From Nannochloropsis salina CCMP1776 (lineage: Eukaryota > Sar > Eustigmatophyceae > Eustigmatales > Monodopsidaceae), in assembly GCA_004565275.1 (NCBI GenBank), contig SDOX01000007.1:76913-139607 (forward strand): a stretch of 62,695 nucleotides of DNA, written 5' to 3'. Positions 11,284 through 21,341 of this stretch are shown one piece after another. Every line of letters begins with the position of its first letter. Position 1 is the stretch's first letter. A program made the position numbers and the translations under genes. Below the pieces are notes generated by a model. It searched no databases, was not told the DNA's origin, and saw only the letters and a program-made list of their open reading frames with translations.

Positions 11284-13403
11284 TTACAGATCAATTCCAT
11301 CCTCCCACCCGCTCGCTGAAATACCCTCTTCGAGATAAATCCCTCTTTGTCGTATCCACGCTCGGGCAAGTTTTCGGCCGACTAAAAGGATCAGGAGAAG
11401 AAAGAGGAAAACCGCCAGGTAAAAGAGCTTGTCCTCTTTCTCCTCCTCCCCTTCGTTCTCCTCCACAAGCGCAACTGCCGGGGAGTTTATGGAAGACGAC
11501 CTTGTCCCTGCCGAGCGCTGCCTTGCCGAAGAGGAGGAAGGAATCGAGGTAGGAGCTGCCGCCTGTTGACGCAAGTTCGGCTCTGCTGGGGTGGGCACGG
11601 AAGGAGCCGCAGAAGAACCTCCACTTTCATGTTTTAAAGCGGGGGAGGGCTTAACCCCGCCCTCCTTCTGCCCTGGGGAGGGCTTAACCCCGCCCTCCTT
11701 CTGCCCACCGTCCTCCTCGTCCTCGCCTCGTGCCTCCTCTTGGCTCGCCGCGCTCTCCGAGGCCCCACCGTTGTTCTCCGCGCCATTTGCGCCCTCTTCC
11801 TCCCCTTCTTCGCCTTCTTTCCCGCTTTCCTCCCCAACTGCCGTGTTCAGGGGAGGGAGGAGGGTCTTGATCAACCCACAGCGCGCACAGCACCAAGATT
11901 GCGACTGTCGACCACGAAGGGCGGGAGGGAGGGGGAGAAGGGAGGTAGACAAGGAGTGAAAAAAGTGCGAAAAGAAAACGTATCCTCTCCCGCAACAGGA
12001 GCGATCGTCCGCGCCCCTTCTTTTCACGAAAGCCTTATCTCTTTCCTTCAAGTCCCCTCCCTCTCTCCCTCTCCCCCTCTCTCCCTCCCTCCCTCCCCCC
12101 ACCTCAACGGCCAATCGCTTTCGCTCCTCAGGCGTCCAATCCAGCGACCCCACGGCGCCTTTCGGCTCGGTCGGGAAAAAAGAGATGAGGGCCTCGAGGA
12201 TGAGCCTCACTGGGAAAAGGAAGGCAGGTGGGAGGAAGGGAGGGAGGGAAAGAGGGAGGGAGGGAGGGAGGGTGGGCATGAGCTGAGGGGCACGCAAGGT
12301 GTAGGGCTTTGCAAAGAATGGAGATGCGGAAATCTTTCCGTGTTCTCTCTCCTCCCTCCCNNNNNNNNNNNNNNNNNNNNNNNNNNNNNNNNNNNNNNNN
12401 NNNNNNNNNNNNNNNNNNNNNNNNNNNNNNNNNNNNNNNNNNNNNNNNNNNNNNNNNNNNCTCGGCACCTACCCCCCCCAGGCGGGCTGCCAGTGCTCGG
12501 GGTGGTGGGCGGAGATGGAGAGGCAGATCTTTTTCCCTATCTCAAACCGACCGCTGGGCTGCGACGGGGGCGGAGAAAGTTGAAGGACAGGGGAAGTTAG
12601 AGAGAGGGACGAGAAAAGGAGGATCGGAGGTACGAAAAAGGGAGAAGGAGGGGGAAAGGACGGGTACCGTGGTCGTACAGAGAAGAGGAGAGGAGGGAGG
12701 GAATGAGAGAGGGAGGGAGAGAGGGGGGAAGGAAGGGATGGTAAGAGGGGATTGAGAGGATCATGAAAAGGTCGTCAGGTGGAGAGCATGAAAGGATGAA
12801 GCGGCAAAAGACACAGGGCGTGGAAGAGAAAGAGTTGCGGGGGGGGGGGCAGGCTAGTACCGTAAGCAGCATGATGTTGGGCGGTTTGAAGGGGTACTCG
12901 GCCGGGAGTAAAATACGACCGTGATAGACACCGCCGTGGTAGTCCGTGGCAGGGGATCCGCGCAACGTGAAATGCCATTCAAATAGATTTTCCTGGGGCG
13001 TTAGGTGGCAGGTGGATAAAGAGCAGGAACGACCGTGAGAGGTTGTTGTGGTCAGGATCCTGCTCAGTCCATGACTTACTTCTAGTGGCGCCGCATGGTA
13101 CTGGTCCGAGGGGTCCTTTTGCAATTCTCGGATGTCCTGATGGACGCGATGTTCGAAGCGGAGTAGTAAGGGCCGAGAAATGAGCAGGGATGGAAGTGAG
13201 GATAGAATATAAATTGAAGAACGCAAGTAGCCTCGTCTCCGGTTACTTTACAACACAGGCCCCTAGATTTACCCCACACTCTATCGGGCACTCCTTCTCT
13301 AGAATCTATCTTCTATGCGCATGCATGGTTGCCTAGCACTTACCGCATGGATGCGGCGGATTGCAGGGTTTTTAACATTCCCTTTACGAGGGTGCTCGTC
13401 CAT
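11284..13403 (-). CDS. tail-anchored ubiquitin-conjugating enzyme E2, UBE2J/UBC6 type
   Basis: Six exons, read right to left: 13344-13403 (NPAIRRIHA), 13080-13136 (LQKDPSDQYHAAPLE), 12861-12992 (ENLFEWHFTLRG to YPFKPPNIMLLT), 12473-12558 (FEIGKKICLSISAHHPEHW, with the catalytic Cys near residue 95), 12103-12209 and 11284-11904. The core matches UBE2J1/UBC6 almost motif for motif. The last exon has an acidic linker, a tandem KEGGVKPSP peptide and a C-terminal hydrophobic anchor (LFYLAVFLFLLLILLVG). It should work in ER-associated degradation, conjugating ubiquitin on the cytosolic face. The product is about 353 residues if the G8 run at the exon 4 donor is really G7; as written the phase is off by one, and this lies beside the assembly gap 12361-12460. 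The start ATG at 13403 gives a phase-0 first exon. Confidence 0.9.
12361..12460. other. assembly gap (100 N) inside an E2 gene intron
   Basis: Exactly 100 N follow a (CCTCCC)n tract. On the minus strand the gap falls in the intron between exon 4 and exon 5 of the E2 gene. A round length of 100 is a placeholder, so the true intron length is unknown. Confidence 0.97.
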
Positions 13404-14409
13404 TGCCACCTCTTTGCTGTCAAGATGTTTTCCTCTCTGTGCTGGGGATGGCAATACAGATAAGAATCCTATTCATGCAACGTAGATAAGAAATATGTGA
13501 GTCCATATGGAAGAGGCTGCCGTGGAATGCCGTGGAGGTTACGAAGGCGTATCAACAAGGGGAGAGGATGCTGCGTACAACGCTTGTGATAACGGTTGCA
13601 TTAATGGGGTTTCACTGCACTCAGACTGTGTGCCTACACAGAATCACAGCACACCCAATCCCATGTATCGCAAAGATACATGAAAACGTAGTGGTGGCCG
13701 TCCCTTTGCCCCTGGCCGACAGCTCCACGACAACGTCAACTCTTAATTTGACCTATTCCAAGATCTTTTGTAACGGAAACTGCCGGGTATCGTATTCGGA
13801 CACGGAAACAGACCAGCCTGGTGATATCTTTGGCTGTGCTTTGCGTGGGCCAGAAGACCCATAGCGTCGATCTCATCTATTTCGTATTCTCGCTGTAAGA
13901 TCCTCGAGTTCCGAAACGCGGAAGGCTAAAGTCATGTATAAATTTTTGTCGACGGCCAGCACGACACTTCTTTGTCATTGCTTGAGGAAGCAAGCTTTGT
14001 AAATCGATAGGGAAACCTGAGATTCTTTAATTTGGCATTGAGTTGAAGACAAATGAGATAAGCATGAGTCAACGTCTTGAGATTTCACAAACTGTGAAGC
14101 CACTCTGAAATATAGGGAAACCAAAGGTACGGAGCCCTCGATTAGGTGATTGAAATGTATACTTTATATTGAGCTTAAGACCTTTCCCTTCTTAGATATA
14201 TAGCAAACAATTCTAGGTCATCTGCTTTATCGAAAATCTACCCAATACGTATATTTTTAAGCCCGGTCTGCACGTCGAGGACTTCGCAAACAATCATGCC
14301 GGTCGGCCCTCCCCATCCCTTTAACAGCTTTTCCACTTCTCTATCCTCCACGTGGAAATAAGACTGCTAATTGATCGTTCATTTCTTTGTCCTTCTTCCC
14401 TTCCTGGGC
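13404..14409. other. intergenic region between the E2 and TSEN34 genes
   Basis: This holds the upstream region of the E2 gene and the 3' flank of the TSEN34 gene, both on the minus strand. The only open frame of note is the small plus-strand one at 13568-13864, listed separately. The stretch 13900-14400 is AT-rich and shows no gene. Confidence 0.5.
13568..13864 (+). CDS. possible small secreted protein (98 residues), hypothetical
   Basis: This frame starts MLRTTLVITVALMGF, a plausible signal peptide, and is followed by about 75 residues with four Cys and two possible N-glycosylation sites (NLT). No intron is needed. I recognise no family, and the length is within what chance allows in this region. 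It lies head to head with the E2 gene, about 165 bp from that start, so its promoter would overlap the E2 promoter. Codon use is not the GC-rich pattern of the neighbouring genes, which argues against it being real. Confidence 0.25.
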   Translation: MLRTTLVITVALMGFHCTQTVCLHRITAHPIPCIAKIHENVVVAVPLPLADSSTTTSTLNLTYSKIFCNGNCRVSYSDTETDQPGDIFGCALRGPEDP

Positions 14410-17011
14410 TTATTCCATCCTTCTAGTGACGGAAATGAACCTTAGTGTCATGTATTCGATCATAAAACCACCCACATAACTCCGCCGCGGCCACCCAAAT
14501 CGTGTAATCGCCGCCCTAGTACCTACGTCTCCTTCTTTACCTTTTCCCTCGGCAAAAGTCGACGTTTCCATCCTCACGTCTTTCTCCCCCTCCTCGCCCC
14601 CGTTCTCCCCCCCTTCACCCGTCCGTTTCTCCCCTCTACCTTCCATGTGCTCCTCCTCTCCCTCCCTCCTATGGCAGACGGCGTAAACTAACAATTTCAC
14701 CACGCTTTGTTCCAGCCGGACACTGGCAGAAAGGGCCCGGGCCGAGAGAGGGGAGGAGGCAGGGAGGACGATGACCGCGGCGAAGGAGTGGAAGGCCATG
14801 GGGTCGCCTGGGAAGATGGGGAGGGAGGGAAGGAGGGAGGGAGGGAGGGAGAAGGAGAGAGAGGCTGAGCCTGATCCACGACAAGGTGACGACAAAAGCC
14901 CCCAAAAGAGCAGGACCAGACCAAAGGCGGAGGGAAAGGGGCGATGGAGGCACGGCTGGACTTACCTTCGTAGGCAGTAAAGTCAGCGCCATAGGCCCCT
15001 CCGCTTCCGATGGTCAAGCCCCTCTCCCACAGGTCGCGATAGACGGCCCTCAGCATCCTTTCTTCCAGGGAATGGTACCCGGACATGTCGGCCAGGCTCC
15101 GGACCAAAGGCAGGGAGGGAGGGAGGGAGGGAGGGCTGGACAGAGGTCGGGGTGGGGGTAAGTGCTGGGCAGCGACTTGTTCGAGATGGGCGAAGGCAGA
15201 AGGAGGGGGGGGGGGCGCCGTGCCAGGACCATTGAGGGAGGAAGGGTGGGAGGAGGACGAAGAGTCGGAAAGGAAGGAGGGAGGAAGGGAAGGAGGAAGG
15301 GAAGAAGAGGCCGGGGGGGTGCGTGTCAAATCTGCGTGGGCTCCATTTTCCACGGCAGGAGGGGCCGCCGTGCTCGCCTCCTCCACCACCATCTCCTCTT
15401 TCCCGCTGCTTTCCTTCCCTCCTCCTTGTCCTTCCCCTTCTGCCGCTCCCTCTCCTTGCTCTCGCCCCTTTCCCCCCCCGCTTCCCCCCATCAGGCCTTC
15501 TCCTCCTTCCCTTCCTCCTCTTTCCTCTCCTTCTTCTTCACTCCCATCCCCATTTTCTCTTCCTTCCTCTCCTGCGTTTTCTTCCACACCCTGACAACCT
15601 TCTTCATTGCCATTTCCCCCCGCTTCCCTCTCTCCTCCCCTTGCTTCTCCCGTCAATCTTCGGGGCGAGGGGGGGAGGAAGGGGGGGAGGGAGGTAGGGA
15701 GGGAAAGAGAGGCTCCCGTGGCGGCAGCAAGGGCCCGCTGCTCCTCTGCCGCTCGTTGCCGGACGACCTCCAGGCGTCGCCTTGGGATGAGAAGGGGAAT
15801 AAAGGGGAAGAACTGAGAACGAGATACTCACAACCTTCCCCCGAACCTCCCCCCCTTGCCTGCCGTGCCACACATGCCCCCTCCTCTTCTCCTTCCCATC
15901 CGTTCAATACCCTCCCTTCCTCCCTCCTTCCCTCTCACCGTTTGTTCTCCTCCCGTTCCTCCTCAATCGCCCGCACAGCCGCCGCGTCCACGACCCGCTT
16001 GTCGAAATAGTCCGTGTCCGCCCGCGGGGCTTCTTCCCCCATCCTCAAGATGCCCTCGTCAACCATGAGGGACAGGGCAGAGGGCATGACGGCCACGGGC
16101 ACCGCCTATGGGGGAGGGAGAGGTCAAGCAGGTAGATTAGGGGCCCATGCAGACAGGGTGGGGAGCGCCCTCCCTACGCGTTTCCCTCATCACTTCCAAC
16201 ATGCTCCTGCCTCATCATCCCTTCCTGCCTTTCTTTACTCCACCCTCCATGGCCGGATTTCTTCCCCTTCTTTCTCCCTCCCTCCCTTCCGCCCTTCCCC
16301 CACTTCCTCCCTCCCTCCTTCCCTCACCCGCTGCACCGCCGACACCCGAATGGAGCCCATGCCAAGCGCGCGGGAAAGGACTCGGTGTTTCCCACGCAAT
16401 TCTAAGACTGTGGCTGCATCCCACACAAGCGCGGTACCGTCTTTGCTGAGGTGGGCCGTGCGAAGAGGGGTGCGACAGGCCACATCCGTGTGAGGGGAGC
16501 AAGGCGGGAATGAGGGAGGGCAGGGTGGGCGTAGAAGCGGCATGTCACAATTGAGGGACGGGGGTGCTGGGTGACAGTGTGACGGTGATGTAGAAGAGGG
16601 CGGAGGCGAGGGAGAAAAAGGCATCAGGAGGGGGACGGTGCTGATGTGGGCAGAAGACGGAAACCACGTCTTGAACTCTTTGGGCCTCTTTTTGGGAATC
16701 AAATCGTCCTTGTCCTCCATTTCCTCGCACCGCTCCCGTTTCTTTAAACTAGGATCGCTGCCTGGGTCCGCTGATAATATTTCATCGTTTATTTTCGTCG
16801 TTTTGCCTTGCTGGAGGGGTGTTGAATGCGTGCTGCAACTGAGTGCCTCCTCAGGCAATCGCTGCACGAAGTCGTTTTTTCCCTTATTCGTCCCGATGGG
16901 TCGCTGCAGCTGCTCCACCGGTTCATTGGCGCCTATTTCCTCTGACTGCGCCGTTGGAAGCTTTATTTCTACTGTGCTGTCATTGATGACTTCCTCCGTG
17001 TTGTCGTCCAT
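14410..17011 (-). CDS. TSEN34: tRNA-splicing endonuclease catalytic subunit Sen34
   Basis: Four exons: 16328-17011, 15939-16105, 14966-15780 and 14410-14807, together exactly 688 codons. The protein begins with about 180 residues of polar sequence. The Sen34 N-terminal fold follows (GTALVWDAATVLELR, then MPSALSLMVDEGILRM), then a long Gly/Glu-rich and Pro-rich linker, then the nuclease domain (VYRDLWERGLTIGSGGAYGA). The catalytic triad is visible as Tyr554 in TAYEGDP, His562 in AFHSF and Lys593 in SVVKLLV. The spacings (Y+8 to H, H+31 to K) fit the family. Sen34 cleaves the 3' splice site of intron-containing pre-tRNAs as part of the Sen2/Sen15/Sen34/Sen54 complex in or at the nucleus. The protein is much longer than usual because of the linker and N-terminal extension, part of which could be an unrecognised intron. 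It is divergently arranged with the coiled-coil gene. Confidence 0.88.
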
Positions 17012-17553
17012 CCCAGTGACCTCCCCGCCCCCTGCCCCGCGGCGTTTGACGTGCACCCCTAATATATGTGTCTACTTACTCCCCATACGTGTCTGTCGCA
17101 CCACTTGCGACTCCCGTATGTGTCATCTGCAATGCGGAAAAGGAACGGGCAATCGGACGTCAGTGGAGCTGTGTTGGGCGCGTTTTATTTCCAGGACGAG
17201 AGATATCATGTTTCAGTCGCGTCCGTCTCGCTAAATCTTGCGCAGCCCCGACACAAACCATAAAAACGTACAAGCAGCACGTCATAGATCCCTGTCCATC
17301 GCGCGGTGAATGCGGGCATGGCAAGACCGTGAAGGCTGTTGGAGTTGTGTGTCGTACAGGAGGAGACTTAGATGTGATCACGACCTTCGGATCATTCATT
17401 ATCTTGTCTTTCCTCCCCGTGCTCCTTACGTTCCATCTGACCGAAAGCCTTGGACATACACGGAGTTCCTATCGTTGAGTTCTCCCTCCCACACCAGCAT
17501 TATCCACACGTTCATTCTTCTTTCCATACTTTAAGTGGCAGAAAGGGAGTAGG
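17012..17553. promoter_or_regulatory. divergent promoter region (TSEN34 / coiled-coil gene)
   Basis: This 540-bp gap separates two gene starts on opposite strands, so it must hold both promoters and 5' UTRs. I could not point to a convincing TATA box or other element. Confidence 0.45.
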
Positions 17554-20164
17554 ATGGATACGCCAGGCCGACGGATTCCTGGCCAGGAACGAAAGCGGTG
17601 TTCCCCGCCTGTGCCTTCCGCTCCTTATTTTGATGCTGCTTTTGAGCCAGGTCTTACAAAGACGACGAGCACTCCCGATTCAAGTTTCTCCTGCCATCAT
17701 TCAGGGCCACGACAGAGGGAAGGTCCTCTGCGGGTGCGAAATGGAAGGGCGGAATGTGGTGTGCCGGGTAAGTGGCATCAAGATGAAGAATTTGGAGGTA
17801 GTGGCTGCATGCTGCATGCGTAGGGTGTGTGACAAAAACGACGTATGTAGCATACCCTTTTATGGCTCACCTACGCATCGGATTCATTGTATCGGAAGGA
17901 AAGAGCCCTGGAAGTAATAGGGCGGGCGGGAAAGTGAGAAGGAAAGAGGAGCAGGCAGAGGATGAAAAGGAGGCCCTTCGAGCGCGTCGACGCACGTTGC
18001 TCCAGCAAGAAACTATCATCCAGCTCAAGGCCAAGGTAGAGGGAATTTTTTGGTCTGTAAACGGATTGATAGGAAGGTTCCTCCCCCCCCGAGTTTGTAG
18101 CTTTGCTCACACTTTGGCCAAGAAAAGATCATCTTGACGTGTCTTCCTTCCCTCCTTCCCTTCCTCCCTCCCCGGTGAAAAGATCATCTTGACGTGTCTT
18201 CCTTCCCTCTTTCTCTCCTTCCCTTCCTCTCTCCCTCCCTCCCCGGTGCTAACAGGTAGAAAGCTTGGAGATGGCGGTGGCGCGGAGAGAGGATGACGAG
18301 GACGGCGTTCGGTTGAGAAGAGCCTGCGAACAGCTGGAAAGAGAGAGGGAGGAGGGAGAGAGGGAGGTGTGGAATTTGCGGAGCAGGTGGATAAGGAGGG
18401 AGGGAGGGAGGGAGGGAAGGAGGGATGAAAGTGGGACTGGGAGTGGAGCACGGAGATACATAGAGGGTGCATCGTTCACAGCCTAGCTCATTCGCTTGGC
18501 TGGTGACGTGCAAGCAAGCTCGTTGGTAACTTCATAATTAACATTCCTCCCTCCCTTCTCCCTGCCTCCCTTCCTCCCTCCCCCCCTCCCTCCCTCCTAC
18601 CCTCTAGGTTGAGAAGTCTCGAGGAAGCTCACGTCTCTCGGGAAGCATCGTTGCGTGTGCAGCAGCGCGAGGAAATGGCACTACTGAAAGACGAGGGAGT
18701 CAGGCGGGAAGAAGAATGGAAAGCCGCGATGCTCAAGGCGCAGAAAGAGACTCTAGCGGCGGTCCGGGGCTGGGAGGAGGCGAAGAGGGAGCTGAGAGTC
18801 CTGCGGAGGGAAGCGAGGGAGGGAGGGAGGGAGGGAAGGGCGATGGGAAAAGGAAGGGAGGAAGAAGAATATAGTGTGGAGGTGGGGGGGCGAGGGAGGA
18901 GTCGGGGGGCTGGGGGAAGGAGGAAGGAGGATCCCCAATGGAGAAGGGTAAGCACGGCAACAGCGAGCACACAAACACGGGGACCGCAAACGGGCGAAGG
19001 AGGGAGGGAGGGAGGGAGGGAGGGAGGGGGGGAAGACTGGAGGCAGCGTGCGACGGAGGCAGAGGAAGCGCTTGTGAAGATGGCGGCGAGGGTGGAGGAC
19101 AAGCAGTGGGCGTATTGGGAACAGCGGGAGCTGCTTGGACGGGTCTTGGAGGTAGGGGAGAGAGGTTTCGGGGGGGCGCAGGGAGGGAGGGACGGAGGGA
19201 GGGAAGGAGCACGACCTTTACCCTCCTTGTGCGCCCCTCTCCCATTTTCACGGCCTCCCTCACCTCCGCCTTGGGCTCTCCCCTCCTCTGTTCTCTAGGA
19301 CATCGTGAATCTCGCTTTTTCAGAGGCCCAGCACGACGGGGCTATCGGCGCCTGCTCCCCTGCTTCTCCCTCGACCTCACCCATCTGCCTCCTGAACGAT
19401 GCCGAGTGGAGAAAAGAATCGTTGCGGTCCATCATGCGTCTGGAAAGAGAGGCGAAGGTGAGGGGATAGGACAGGGGGAGGGGAGGGCGGATATGCATGT
19501 TATCATACCTGAAAAGGTATTAAGGAGGAGACCATACATCGACAATTGGGGGCAGTACTTGTAGGGTAGTACAGGGCAAAATGCTGGGTCATAGAAACGA
19601 AAAATACAATGCTTTGAGGGAGGGTAGGAGTATCAGGACCAAAAGGAGGATCATCGTGAGGGTGGACGGAGAAACGGTCACTCAGCAAGGCAGGCCGCGG
19701 TGTGTGGCTACAGGGAAGAAAAATACGGATAAGAAATACGTTTTTGGGAGGGGGTTGGTCACTTTCTAGCATAGGATATCTCCCCTCTCATTGAGCGATT
19801 TTTTTCACTTGTCGTGGGCTTGTGGCTCCCACAGGCGTACCTTCGGAACAATCCTGTAGCAATGGCTGTGCCATCATGGGAAGAAGGCATTCGCGAGGGC
19901 GAATTGATGGAGGAGCCGTCTGAAGAGGAGATGCAGGAAGGAGAAGAAGACGTGGATGAGGTCCTGCTCAGTGAAGGGGAAAAAATGGAAGGGGCCTTGG
20001 CATCCGAGAACAGGGAATGGAGAAGGTACAAGGTAAGTGAAGACGAAGAAATGAGGGAGGAGGGAGAGATGGAGGAAAGGGAGACGATGATGGCATGGAG
20101 TAAGGAAGAAAAGGAGGTGACTGTGGAGGATGAGGAATTTAGGGAGGGTTTTGTTGTGGAATAA
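17554..20164 (+). CDS. coiled-coil protein of unknown function
   Basis: Six exons with matching phases (17554-17767, 17899-18035, 18256-18386, 18608-19151, 19299-19457, 19835-20164) give about 504 residues. The start of exon 2 is the least certain. After a Ser/Pro-rich N-terminus of about 85 residues comes a long, highly charged helical stretch (LLQQETIIQLKAK, LRRACEQLERERE, REEEWKAAMLKAQKE) with heptad-like spacing that should form a coiled coil. A Gly/Arg-rich insert encoded by a GGGA tract follows, then a second helical block (EAEEALVKMAARVEDKQW), and finally a very acidic C-terminus. No enzymatic motif is present. It could be a scaffold, golgin-like or cytoskeletal protein, but the sequence alone does not decide. 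The start ATG is the first in frame after a stop-rich region. Confidence 0.6.
18122..18247 (+). repeat. imperfect tandem duplication next to a 3' splice site
   Basis: Copy 1 (18122-18176) and copy 2 (18177-18247) both start GAAAAGATCATCTTGACG and end CCCCGGT. Copy 2 is lengthened by extra pyrimidine units and leads into the acceptor of exon 3 of the coiled-coil gene. The duplication is therefore intronic and doubles the polypyrimidine tract. Confidence 0.85.
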
Positions 20165-21341
20165 AACATGTGGTGAAGGGAAAAATATGGAAGAGAAGAA
20201 CTGAGGCGAAGAAAGTATGGATCCTGCAAGATGCCGTGTCGCATTCTTCATTTTTATCTTCAATGTAATCAATGGGGAAAAGGACAAACGAAAGCGTGAT
20301 TGTAGGTCACAGACGGATGTAAAAGCAAAGTTTAAAAACGCCGGCGTCGACTGAAAGATTCTTCATTGTAGGCGTATGAGACGTAACTGTACGATAGTCT
20401 ATTTTGGAAATCAAAATTAAAAATTCGCCTGATGTTTCAGAAAATAAGGTGAAGTATAACAAATTACGCGCGATGCATATTTGTAAACATTATGGGCGTA
20501 GAGATTGATTAACGGCATCCGTATTTGTCTGTCGCGAAGAACCTCCCACCTCAGAACAATTATCTATCACCCTTGACTTTACGATCCTCGTCACAACACT
20601 GAGAGTATACATATAAACATATATATGTGCACACATAAACACCAATATCACGTATATTGACTAGACCTTTCATTTATTGAAGGCGAAATGACCATGCGTG
20701 CGGCAAATCTTGCCGACCGTTGCGCGTAACGGTTTTCGTCAGTGTGCGTGCTTTCTTCCACATACTCCTTCTTTTTCACTGAAAGTCTCCACGCTATCAT
20801 TTAATTGTAGAGCTTAGATCTTATGGATTTAAACATATTTTGTTGATATGCTGGTAGCTTTTTCAGATCATTCAATCCTTCTCACGATTCAAATTGCTCA
20901 CAAGATGAAACTCTCCTTTTTCCTGAATTGTGATGTTCTTGCCAAAGGGGGGCGTTGTACCCTGCTTTCTTTTCAGATGCCAAAGCAATTCATCTCTTAC
21001 AACGATCGTCGCTTACTTTCATGCTCCATATCTTCAATAAATTTTGTCATCATTGCCTGCATGCCTCCGTGTTTGCAAATGTGAAAACATTTACAAAGCC
21101 GTCGCACTCACCCTCCATGATTGCCACTCACTACTTTCAACACAATTCCCGTCAGGAAAGTCATACATCGACATCAGCCAAGGCTCGTCGATAAGCACAA
21201 GACGACACTCAGACTCAAGTATTGATGGTTTCGCTATCACCACAAGTATCCCGAAAACGAAGGCTGATTGCTAAATCTTCGTCTGGTACTGAGAAATCCT
21301 TTTTGCAGAGCCATACTGAGGGCACGCTGAAGAGGACGAGG
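20165..21341. other. AT-rich intergenic region
   Basis: This contains the 3' flank of the coiled-coil gene and the upstream region of the second SPT-repeat gene. A short AT/GT-rich low-complexity stretch lies near 20605-20660. No gene is supported. Confidence 0.5.
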
